From Candidatus Bathyarchaeota archaeon (GTDB lineage: Archaea > Thermoproteota > Bathyarchaeia > TCS64): a stretch of 9,093 nt of DNA. Where the stretch lies: assembly GCA_030613835.1 (NCBI GenBank), contig JAUWLH010000048.1:1-9093 (forward strand), in the 5' to 3' direction. The notes under the pieces were generated by a model that worked only from the letters and a program-made list of their open reading frames with translations, had not been told where the DNA came from and ran no database searches. A program made the translations under genes and the position numbers. How positions within the stretch are numbered: the stretch's first letter is position 1; each line of letters begins with the position of its first letter. Below, one piece after another: positions 1 through 5,550 of the stretch.

Positions 1-156
1 GAGATAGGGATCTAGCCCCACCTGGCATAAACCAGTGACATTGCGATGAACACGTCACACATCACGATTTAATCAATGATCTATCGGTGAAAAATTCAGG
101 ATTCAACTGGGTAGGGTTGAGTGTTGCATATCTCATGACTAGTTATTGCTTCCCAG
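1..156. other. Left-edge intergenic stretch, nothing recognisable
   Basis: This AT-richer stretch follows the 3' end of the minus-strand EamA permease. All plus-strand frames are closed within the first few dozen bases. I see no tRNA-like T-arm and no strong hairpin. The only structures are weak 5-bp inverted repeats (GTGAC at 35-39 with GTCAC at 54-58; TCAAC at 103-107 with GTTGA at 116-120), which are expected by chance. A short T-run on the minus strand (complement of 90-94) could contribute to termination of the permease transcript, but the evidence is thin. Confidence 0.4.
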
Positions 157-1011
157 TCACCCGAGTAGGCTCACAAGGACGACACCCAAGACAATGAGCA
201 CACACCCCGCCACGGTGTACTTTGTGAGGTCCTCCATATCCCTGAGAAACAGCCTCGCGAGGATCACGCTGAATAGCGGATAGCTGTAGACTATTGCTGT
301 CATCACCGAGACCCTGCCTAGGCTTATCGACATCGTGAGCGTGATCCACGCCACTGCGTTCACCAGCCCTGAACCGACAAGCCACGGAGCGTTACCGCTG
401 TTCACGTTTATCTTCTTCAACTGATTAGTTGCGCACAGATATGCCACGAAAGCCACCAGCCCTGCCAGTGTGCTGAACTGGGCCCCGAGAACCGAGTCGG
501 GTAACAGGTTGGTCCCCATCTTTCTCAGGATATTTGACACAGCGTACAGGACCGAGGCACCGATAGGCAGGTAAATTGATTCCAGTTCGAGAGAGGATTT
601 TCCCCCTCTCATATTAATCAGAACGATCCCACCCACCACAAGTAACGCTCCAACGATGACGGGAAACACCAGTGGCTCACCGAGAAACAAGACAGCCAAG
701 ATGGCCACCACAAGGGGGCTGGTCCCTACGATGGCGCTGCTCGTAGACACCCCGATCTCCTTGTATGACTTCAACGTGAACAAACGCCCGATGAAGGAGG
801 CGCATATACCCGCGAGGGCGAACCAGAACAAGCCCATCAGATCTAGTTCAGGCAGTCCCCTAACCAGCAGGAGAGTCAACACCAGGGTCTGGGAGCCAGT
901 CAGAACAAGGTTCGCGGTATCCGCGTCAGTGTCACTCATCCCCTTGGTAGCCATAACGCTGCTCAAAGCGGTGCAGAAAGACGCGACCAGAGCGAGGAAC
1001 TCCCCGTACAT
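157..1011 (-). CDS. EamA/DMT-superfamily transporter, ten-helix permease
   Basis: An integral membrane protein of 284 residues, the usual size for a drug/metabolite transporter with two EamA repeats. Hydrophobic helices are visible at about residues 3-20, 33-51, 58-79, 87-110, 116-134, 146-163, 173-194, 209-229, 235-256 and 262-283. The first repeat ends in the family hallmark SPLVVAILAVLFLGEPL (98-114). The second has the equivalent YSYPLFSVILARLFLRDME (242-260). Family members export or import small metabolites such as amino acids, nucleosides and sugars, and the substrate cannot be read here. The ATG at 1009-1011 is preceded on the minus strand by GAGGA nine bases upstream, so this transcript probably has a leader. 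The gene is divergent from the nitrilase across 85 bp, so a functional link is possible but unproven. Family assignment is firm; substrate is unknown. Confidence 0.88.
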   Translation of the reverse strand: MYGEFLALVASFCTALSSVMATKGMSDTDADTANLVLTGSQTLVLTLLLVRGLPELDLMGLFWFALAGICASFIGRLFTLKSYKEIGVSTSSAIVGTSPLVVAILAVLFLGEPLVFPVIVGALLVVGGIVLINMRGGKSSLELESIYLPIGASVLYAVSNILRKMGTNLLPDSVLGAQFSTLAGLVAFVAYLCATNQLKKINVNSGNAPWLVGSGLVNAVAWITLTMSISLGRVSVMTAIVYSYPLFSVILARLFLRDMEDLTKYTVAGCVLIVLGVVLVSLLG

Positions 1012-1020
1012 GAATACCTA

Positions 1021-1025
1021 TCCTC
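1021..1025 (-). promoter_or_regulatory. Shine-Dalgarno of the EamA permease
   Basis: The minus strand reads GAGGA with nine bases to the ATG at 1011. It fits pairing with an archaeal 16S 3' end (anti-SD CCUCC) and supports this start. A TATA-like TATTTAG on the minus strand lies around 1061-1067, far enough upstream to give a short leader containing this site. Most other genes in the window lack such a motif. Confidence 0.5.
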
Positions 1026-1060
1026 AGGTCAACGGAAAAAACCAGCTACCCTCCTTAACC

Positions 1061-1068
1061 CTAAATAC
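1061..1068 (+). promoter_or_regulatory. TATA-like box of the nitrilase gene
   Basis: CTAAATAC lies with its centre about 32 bp before the nitrilase ATG at 1097. Archaeal transcription usually starts about 25-27 bp after the TATA centre, so the 5' UTR would be about five bases. No Shine-Dalgarno is visible in front of this gene, which agrees with near-leaderless initiation. The reverse complement could serve the divergent permease. Confidence 0.4.
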
Positions 1069-1096
1069 GCGGTGTCCATTGATCGATTGAACAGCT

Positions 1097-2152
1097 ATGC
1101 GTGACAAGGTCAAGGTGGCGGTGGCCCAGACTAGCCCCGTCTTCATGGACAAGGAGGCTACGATAGACATGACCTGCAAGGCAATAGAGGAGGCTGGCAG
1201 GAACGGAGCCGAGCTCATCGTCTTCAGCGAGACCCACATCCCCGGTTACCCTTATTGGAGGGGTACCAACCCCATCAGCAAGTGGAGCGACAACCAGGTG
1301 GAGTACATGAAGAACGCCATTAGCATCCCGGGGCCAGAGACAGAGATTCTAGGAGACGCCTCCAGAAGCGCTGAGATCATATCTGTGGTAGGGGCCACGG
1401 AGCTCAGCGACATCAAGGGAAGCAACACGCTCTACAACAGCATCGCGTTCATCGGAAAGGACGGATCACTCCTAGGGAGGCACAGGAAGCTCATGCCCAC
1501 CCACGGGGAGAGAACCATCTGGGGAACCGGTGGACGCGAGGACATCACTGTCTTCGACACCGATATCGGGACAGTTGGTGGCTTGATCTGCTACGAGCAC
1601 CATATGACCCTCCTCAAGGCAGCAATGGCCTACATGGGCGAGGAGATACACTGCGCCCTGTGGGACGGGTACTGGGTAATGGACCGGCACCCGGGAAAGA
1701 AACGCAGGTTCAGGAAGGGCGACGACCACCACCTCTGCGATATCGAGTACGCCAGCAAGGAGTACGCTATCGAGACCCAAAACTTCGTGCTCTCAGCCTG
1801 CCAGTACATCCCCGATGATATGATGCCCGAGGACACACAGGACTTTAACATCGCATCAGGTGGCTCCAGCATCATCAACCCGGCGGGAGTCTACATAGTG
1901 GAGCCCGTGTTCGACAGGGAGACCATCCTCTACGCGGAGCTAAACCAGGATGATAGGCGCCACACCAAGGCGTACATCGATGCCCTAGGGCACTATGCGA
2001 GATGGGATGTGCTGCGCCTGGATATCAGGGGAGAGCCAAACAGGCCGTTCTCAGGGGCACCTGAGGTCCCGTACAGCAAAGTCCGTGAGGTAGCGGAGAA
2101 ACACGGCGTCGATGCGGACAAACTGGAGAAGATGCTTAGGGATCTGGAGTAG
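1097..2152 (+). CDS. Nitrilase (branch-1, aliphatic/aryl nitrilase-like carbon-nitrogen hydrolase)
   Basis: A 351-residue enzyme of the carbon-nitrogen hydrolase superfamily. Known branch-1 members hydrolyse nitriles, or cyanide, to carboxylic acid and ammonia through a cysteine thioimidate. The Glu-Lys-Cys triad is visible: E45 in FSETHIPGYPYW, K131 in RHRKLMPTHGERTIWG and C165 in GGLICYEHHM. E138 is the conserved structural glutamate of this branch. GEEIHCALWDG (181-191) and the C-terminal GHYARWDVLRL (298-308) also match branch-1 nitrilases rather than amidases, and the length is typical. Two departures are seen: tyrosine instead of the usual tryptophan after the catalytic Cys, and W303 where proline is common. 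Cytosolic, no signal peptide. It is flanked by an EamA permease and an MFS carrier, suggesting uptake or export of the nitrile or acid. Exact substrate is unknown; amidase activity is not excluded. Confidence 0.9.
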   Translation: MRDKVKVAVAQTSPVFMDKEATIDMTCKAIEEAGRNGAELIVFSETHIPGYPYWRGTNPISKWSDNQVEYMKNAISIPGPETEILGDASRSAEIISVVGATELSDIKGSNTLYNSIAFIGKDGSLLGRHRKLMPTHGERTIWGTGGREDITVFDTDIGTVGGLICYEHHMTLLKAAMAYMGEEIHCALWDGYWVMDRHPGKKRRFRKGDDHHLCDIEYASKEYAIETQNFVLSACQYIPDDMMPEDTQDFNIASGGSSIINPAGVYIVEPVFDRETILYAELNQDDRRHTKAYIDALGHYARWDVLRLDIRGEPNRPFSGAPEVPYSKVREVAEKHGVDADKLEKMLRDLE

Positions 2153-3389
2153 CCCCGTTTGGGTCCTTCAACATGAAGGCAAGTGCCGAGGCGATCGCCA
2201 TCCCCGCGGCGAGGATAAGTAAGGTAGTGTAATAGTCACCCGTGCGATCCACAAGCCAGCCCCCGAGTAGGGGGAATAGGCCTCCCCCTATACCGCCTGC
2301 CAACGTGACCAAGCCGAACAGGGTCGTGCTATGAGCCGTGCCAAAATAATCAGTCACTATGGCAGCATACTGCTCGGGAGCCCCACCATAGCTGAGCCCG
2401 TATAAAACGGCCCAACCGTAAAGCATCGTCAAGTTGGCCGGGATCAAGGTCGAGACCCCAAAGGCAAAAGCAATCAAACTCGTTGTGACCACGATGGTCC
2501 TCTTTCTGCCGAACCTGTCGCTGAAGAAACCGAACAGGATGCTCCCAACCGCGCTCATGATGCCTATGACACCGAATGCCCCGCTGGCTTGAATGGGTGA
2601 GATTCCGATGTTGATCATATGAGGAACAACGAAGGTCAGCATGCTGATGATACCCCCGGTTGTGAAAAAGTAGCTTAACGCAAGAATCCTGAATGTCCAA
2701 TCAGCCGAAGCTTTCTTGGGTGTCCAGTCCTCGGACAACGTGCCAACATTCAACTCACACAGGGGTTTATCGGCTCCATCTGGGTAGAGCCCTAGCTCCT
2801 CAGGATCCTCCCTCAGGAACAGGTATCCGATCAGGCTGGTGGTGCACACAACTAGCGCCCCCAAGAAAAGCATGCTAGGTCTCCACCCCCAACTCGGGAT
2901 GAGTCTGGCTATTTGGGGGATTATCAGGGCCTGCCCTGCTGATACACCCACGCTGCTCCACCCAACGGTGCTTCCCCTCTTCTTGTGGAAGAACTTGCTT
3001 AGGACCATTGTGGGTACTATGTATAGCGCTGCAGAGCCCATGGCGGCTATCACACCCCATACCAGGTACAGTTGCCAGAGTGCCTGTATATTAGAAAGCA
3101 ACATGCCCCCACCGCCAAGTAACAGACCTCCCATCAACACGGTTTTCCTTACACCTATCCTGCGAGCAAGCTGGCCCACGAAAGGGGCGGTGACGGCATA
3201 GACCCAGAAGAATAGGGTGACGCCGCTGGCGGTCTGGGCGTTGGTCCAGCCGAACTCGTTACGGATGGGCTCGAAGAAGATGCCCACGCTGTACCTTAGG
3301 CCGTACATGAACATGTAGATGCAGAATGTGATACCGAAGATTACCCATCCATAGTAGAATGGTAGCCGTTTCTCCCAGCGCTCGCTCAT
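2136..3389 (-). CDS. MFS transporter, oxalate/formate (OFA) or monocarboxylate-like
   Basis: A 417-residue twelve-helix major facilitator. The N-terminus has the YYGWVIFG...FFEPIRNEFGW pattern typical of the OFA/monocarboxylate-type MFS group. The cytoplasmic loop 2-3 motif is GQLARRIGVRKTV (72-84), with its pseudo-repeat GFFSDRFGRKRTIV (287-300) between helices 8 and 9. LREDPEELGLYPDG (192-205), at the start of the central loop after helix 6, is another group hallmark. Helices lie roughly at 14-38, 53-76, 83-103, 106-130, 142-163, 172-192, 235-256, 268-290, 297-316, 320-345, 354-378 and 388-407. Known relatives carry organic anions such as oxalate, formate, lactate and pyruvate, so exchange of the nitrilase product is a reasonable guess. 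Its 3' end overlaps the convergent nitrilase by 17 bp. It is divergent from the esterase. Substrate is unproven. Confidence 0.87.
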   Translation of the reverse strand: MSERWEKRLPFYYGWVIFGITFCIYMFMYGLRYSVGIFFEPIRNEFGWTNAQTASGVTLFFWVYAVTAPFVGQLARRIGVRKTVLMGGLLLGGGGMLLSNIQALWQLYLVWGVIAAMGSAALYIVPTMVLSKFFHKKRGSTVGWSSVGVSAGQALIIPQIARLIPSWGWRPSMLFLGALVVCTTSLIGYLFLREDPEELGLYPDGADKPLCELNVGTLSEDWTPKKASADWTFRILALSYFFTTGGIISMLTFVVPHMINIGISPIQASGAFGVIGIMSAVGSILFGFFSDRFGRKRTIVVTTSLIAFAFGVSTLIPANLTMLYGWAVLYGLSYGGAPEQYAAIVTDYFGTAHSTTLFGLVTLAGGIGGGLFPLLGGWLVDRTGDYYTTLLILAAGMAIASALAFMLKDPNGATPDP

Positions 3390-3390
3390 A

Positions 3391-3409
3391 ACAAACAGCG
3401 ACGGTTTGT
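3391..3409. promoter_or_regulatory. Inverted repeat ACAAAC-N7-GTTTGT, candidate operator
   Basis: A perfect 6-bp inverted repeat with a 7-bp spacer. It starts one base upstream of the MFS start codon and lies between that codon and the MFS TATA-like box. It therefore covers the expected transcription start. Such dyads commonly bind dimeric winged-helix repressors, which would block initiation here. No regulator gene is adjacent that obviously recognises it. The palindrome is a direct observation; the operator role is inferred. Confidence 0.45.
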
Positions 3410-3410
3410 G

Positions 3411-3420
3411 AACTTAAAAA
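3411..3420 (-). promoter_or_regulatory. TATA-like box of the MFS transporter gene
   Basis: The minus strand reads TTTTTAAGTT. Its centre is about 27 bp from the MFS ATG at 3389, the standard archaeal distance from TATA box to transcription start, so the mRNA would be leaderless. No Shine-Dalgarno is present, which agrees. Confidence 0.5.
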
Positions 3421-3460
3421 TGCGAGCATATGAGGGCGTGAGTCGCGGAAGAATAATTGA

Positions 3461-3467
3461 TTAATAT
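3461..3467 (+). promoter_or_regulatory. TATA-like box of the esterase gene
   Basis: TTAATAT is centred about 31 bp before the TTG start at 3495. This predicts a 5' UTR of only a few bases. It favours the TTG over any downstream ATG, because the two ATGs that overlap or follow the box (3466 and 3470) are out of frame with the gene. Confidence 0.4.
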
Positions 3468-3494
3468 GGATGCCCAGAGTTTTCTCCGATATAC

Positions 3495-4217
3495 TTGGAG
3501 TCCATCAAACTAGGTAACAAGCAGACGATACACTCCGACGCGCTGGGCGAGAAGAGGGAGTTACTAATTAGGCTCCCTGAGAGTTACCACGGAACTGAGA
3601 GCCAGTACCCTGTCCTATACATGCTGGACGCCAACTACACCGCTTTTATGGTCAACGACATGTTTACCATCGAGTACATGAGGTATGTCAGAAAGGTCCC
3701 AGAGTTCATCATCGTAGGAGTCTACAACACGGACAGGGAACGCGACATGATTCCAGTGAAAATAAAAGGCAGGGGTGGAGGAGGTGCAAACAAGTTCCTC
3801 AAGTTCATCGAGAAGGAGTTGCAGCCCGTCATCAACGAGAACTACCGAACCTCAGGATACAATATGCTCTACGGCGCCAGCAACGCAGGGCTCTTCGGGC
3901 TATACGCCCTATTCAACAACCCATCCCTTTTCGACAACGTGATAGCCCCCAGCCCAATGATCGGGTATTGCCCTGAACTCATCCAAAAACTAGCCTTAAA
4001 GAGCTTCAAGAAACACTCGTTCAACAACAAGCTGTACATGATATACGGGGCGAACGACTACCACCAAGTAACAGTGCACATCCCCGAGTTCACCAAGCTG
4101 CTCAAGGAAAACGCTCCGGAGGGACTCAAATACAGAGTGAAATACCTCGAAGACGAGGGCCACGTCCCGTTTACGAGCCTCTACAACGGACTCAACTGGA
4201 TATTCGAAAAAGCCTGA
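3495..4217 (+). CDS. Alpha/beta-hydrolase esterase of the Fes/esterase-D (PF00756) type
   Basis: A compact 240-residue serine hydrolase, probably a cytosolic carboxylesterase. Relatives include enterochelin esterase-like and S-formylglutathione hydrolase-like proteins. The N-terminal part has the family pattern LPESYHG...YPVLYMLDANY (27-48). FIIVGVYNTDRERDMIP (71-87) and a glycine-rich KGRGGGGANKFLKFIEKEL segment (91-109) lead to the nucleophile motif YGASNAGLFGLYALF (126-140). The predicted triad is S129, D188 in YGANDYH and H223 in DEGHVPF. The elbow is G-A-S-N-A instead of the canonical G-x-S-x-G. No signal peptide is seen. The start is TTG; no in-frame ATG precedes the first conserved segment, and the TATA spacing fits. 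It converges on the ACT-like gene with a 1-bp gap. Natural substrate is unknown. Confidence 0.82.
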   Translation: MESIKLGNKQTIHSDALGEKRELLIRLPESYHGTESQYPVLYMLDANYTAFMVNDMFTIEYMRYVRKVPEFIIVGVYNTDRERDMIPVKIKGRGGGGANKFLKFIEKELQPVINENYRTSGYNMLYGASNAGLFGLYALFNNPSLFDNVIAPSPMIGYCPELIQKLALKSFKKHSFNNKLYMIYGANDYHQVTVHIPEFTKLLKENAPEGLKYRVKYLEDEGHVPFTSLYNGLNWIFEKA

Positions 4218-4218
4218 T

Positions 4219-4875
4219 TTACCGGCTCTGACTCCTCAGGACCTCGAAAGCCTTCGAGGCGTCCTCCTCGTTTACTATGAGGCTTATCTCACCAGGGCTG
4301 AAGAAGGCGTTCACCAGGTGAACCCCGTGCCTGAACAACAGGTCCGTCAATAGCGCAACTCTGTCATATCTGGAGGTCTCTTGCGCCAGAGACACGTTTA
4401 GCTCTGCGTACCCCTCCCGGACAACTGGGTGATACTGCCACAGGTCTTGCATAAACTCGTGCATGGCCTCGCTGGTGGATATCACCTTGACGCTGCCCTG
4501 GTACTGGTGGATCTTGATGTTGAGCCCCCGCTTCTGTAGCGAGGACAGTTGCTCCACTACCGAGGCCTGATTGGAGGGCCCCGTTGGTATCGTGATGTCG
4601 ATGATATCGGTCACGAGGTTTAGCCTTGATCCAGCGAGGGCGCCCTTCTGCTGCCTTGGCTCCTGTTTACTGGCCTCCCTGCTGAACCGCATGATGGCGG
4701 TCACTATGGTGTTGGGGTCCACCTCGTTGCCGGACATCTCCCTGACCTGGTCTTGGATGTACCGGGCGACGGCGCTGTAGTTGATTACCTGCATGCGGAG
4801 TCCCCTGTAGAGGTATGGGTTCTGTGTGATGATGACCCTAACCGATTCCTGTACCGAGTTTCGTCTGCCTGACAT
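4219..4875 (-). CDS. ACT-domain-like protein with possible N-terminal HTH, putative regulator
   Basis: A soluble 218-residue protein that I cannot assign to a named gene. The C-terminal part (about 158-215) alternates strands and helices like an ACT domain. DRVALLTDLLFRHGVHLVNA is followed by GEISLIVNEEDASKAFEVL (195-213), which resembles the aspartokinase-type ACT module where an amino acid binds. A second, weaker copy may lie at about 87-145 (VVEQLSSLQKRGLNIKIH). Residues 7-68 are helical, with VINYSAVARYIQDQV and NTIVTAIMRFSRE resembling a winged-helix fold. Together this suggests a ligand-sensing transcription factor, but no DNA-binding residue can be proved. It has its own TATA box about 27 bp upstream, giving a leaderless mRNA. 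It is divergent from hsp20-cdc48. It could instead be a stand-alone metabolic sensor. Confidence 0.68.
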   Translation of the reverse strand: MSGRRNSVQESVRVIITQNPYLYRGLRMQVINYSAVARYIQDQVREMSGNEVDPNTIVTAIMRFSREASKQEPRQQKGALAGSRLNLVTDIIDITIPTGPSNQASVVEQLSSLQKRGLNIKIHQYQGSVKVISTSEAMHEFMQDLWQYHPVVREGYAELNVSLAQETSRYDRVALLTDLLFRHGVHLVNAFFSPGEISLIVNEEDASKAFEVLRSQSR

Positions 4876-4897
4876 CAGTCTTCAATAAAAAACTGCA

Positions 4898-4905
4898 TTA
4901 TATAA
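4898..4905 (-). promoter_or_regulatory. TATA box of the ACT-like gene
   Basis: TTATATAA, itself palindromic, is centred about 26 bp upstream of the ATG at 4875 on the minus strand. This is the canonical archaeal distance to the transcription start and predicts a leaderless transcript. There is no Shine-Dalgarno. Confidence 0.6.
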
Positions 4906-4910
4906 GAATT

Positions 4911-4996
4911 TATGACATGTGGTTAGAAATCAGGCATAACCATGGGCTCATGTATGAAACTTCATAAATATGTCAGGTATATGACAATTTGACATA
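4911..4996. repeat. Cluster of TATGACA-type repeats in the divergent promoter region
   Basis: Four related heptamers lie between the two TATA boxes: TATGACA at 4911-4917, TATGTCA at 4969-4975, TATGACA at 4980-4986 and TGACATA at 4990-4996. The second and fourth are exact reverse complements of each other. The third pairs with the second through TGTCA/TGACA with a 6-bp spacer. The last copy abuts the hsp20 TATA box, where a bound protein could compete with TBP/TFB or, as an activator, help recruit TFB. AT-rich sequence produces such words by chance, so the operator role is tentative. Confidence 0.4.
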
Positions 4997-4999
4997 ATA

Positions 5000-5007
5000 T
5001 TTATAAG
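5000..5007 (+). promoter_or_regulatory. TATA box of the hsp20-cdc48 operon
   Basis: TTTATAAG is centred about 35 bp upstream of the hsp20 ATG at 5039, so transcription should begin near 5029-5031 with a leader of about ten bases. The region just upstream (CATAA, 4993-4997) could act as the TFB recognition element. This is one of the better TATA matches in the window, in keeping with a strongly expressed or inducible chaperone. Confidence 0.6.
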
Positions 5008-5038
5008 TGGTCCAATCCAAGAGACATCGTAGATAAAC

Positions 5039-5530
5039 ATGGCGTGGAATATTGACGATGACTTCGACAAGATCTTCGAAAGAATATTCAAACAACTAGG
5101 GTTTCCAGAGAGGCTAGACCCAGAGAACTCCAACCTCAAGAAATGGTCCTACGGTTACAGCATGATCAGGGGACCAGACGGCAAGCCAGTGATCAGGGAG
5201 TGGGGAACGGATTTCCCCAAGGCACCGCTGATGGAAAAGCTCAACGACGAGCTGTTATCACAGGTGGACATAGACAGGGCAAACAAAACAGCCAGGGTCA
5301 TAGTGGAACTCCCAGGACTCACAAAGGAATCAATCAAGATCACAGGCACCGAGACCAGCATCAGGATAACGGCGAGCAACGAGCTCAGGAAAATCGACAC
5401 GGAGATCCTGGTATCAGCCAAGGTGGACCCCAAGACAGCCAGGGCAACATACAACAACGGCGTGCTGGACGTGACGCTTGAGCTAATCGAGGAAACAGCG
5501 CCTGAGGGAATCGACATCCACGTCAATTAA
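5039..5530 (+). CDS. Small heat-shock protein, Hsp20/alpha-crystallin family
   Basis: A 163-residue ATP-independent holdase that should bind unfolding proteins in the cytosol as large oligomers. The N-terminal arm (1-36) is amphipathic, with FDKIFERIFKQLGF. The linker motif YGYSMIRGPDGKPVIREWG (38-56) is typical of archaeal and some bacterial relatives. The alpha-crystallin domain spans about 75-150, with VELPGLTKESIKI (89-101) and the signature NNGVLDVTLEL (139-149). The C-terminal IDI (158-160) is the I-x-I anchor that docks between dimers. Length and motifs are complete. It is the first gene of a tight pair with cdc48 (20-bp gap, no terminator). This suggests that clients held by Hsp20 are passed to the unfoldase. 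The upstream repeats may provide stress control. Confidence 0.93.
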   Translation: MAWNIDDDFDKIFERIFKQLGFPERLDPENSNLKKWSYGYSMIRGPDGKPVIREWGTDFPKAPLMEKLNDELLSQVDIDRANKTARVIVELPGLTKESIKITGTETSIRITASNELRKIDTEILVSAKVDPKTARATYNNGVLDVTLELIEETAPEGIDIHVN

Positions 5531-5537
5531 GATTATA

Positions 5538-5541
5538 GAGG
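5538..5541 (+). promoter_or_regulatory. Shine-Dalgarno of cdc48
   Basis: GAGG lies nine bases before the ATG at 5551, inside the 20-bp gap after hsp20. An internal ribosome-binding site in a short gap with no TATA box supports cotranscription of the two genes and confirms the start. Confidence 0.6.
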
Positions 5542-5550
5542 AATAGAATA

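Noticed and set aside
1..40. Possible tRNA 3' end or tail of a CDS (GGGATCTAGCCCC)
   Set aside because: There is no TTCGA-type T-loop and no CCA-adjacent acceptor stem pairing can be tested at the window edge. A frame-3 tail to the stop at 36-38 is too short to support.
35..120. Short inverted repeats GTGAC/GTCAC and TCAAC/GTTGA
   Set aside because: Only 5-bp arms, not near a start codon, and expected by chance in 150 bp.
656..1090. Open frame of 144 codons on the plus strand
   Set aside because: It lies antisense to the EamA permease, which has clear family motifs and ten helices. The plus-strand translation is low in recognisable structure and has no promoter of its own.
1078..1090. ATTGA direct repeat before the nitrilase
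   Set aside because: Two 5-bp copies in AT-rich promoter sequence are not distinguishable from chance.
3762..3795. G-rich run inside the esterase as a possible frameshift site
   Set aside because: The frame is continuous, and a glycine-rich loop at this place is normal for the esterase family. The catalytic residues follow in frame.
5143..5481. Open frame of 112 codons within hsp20 in another frame
   Set aside because: Translation is rich in Gln, Arg and His with no domain. It is an out-of-frame shadow of the alpha-crystallin coding region.
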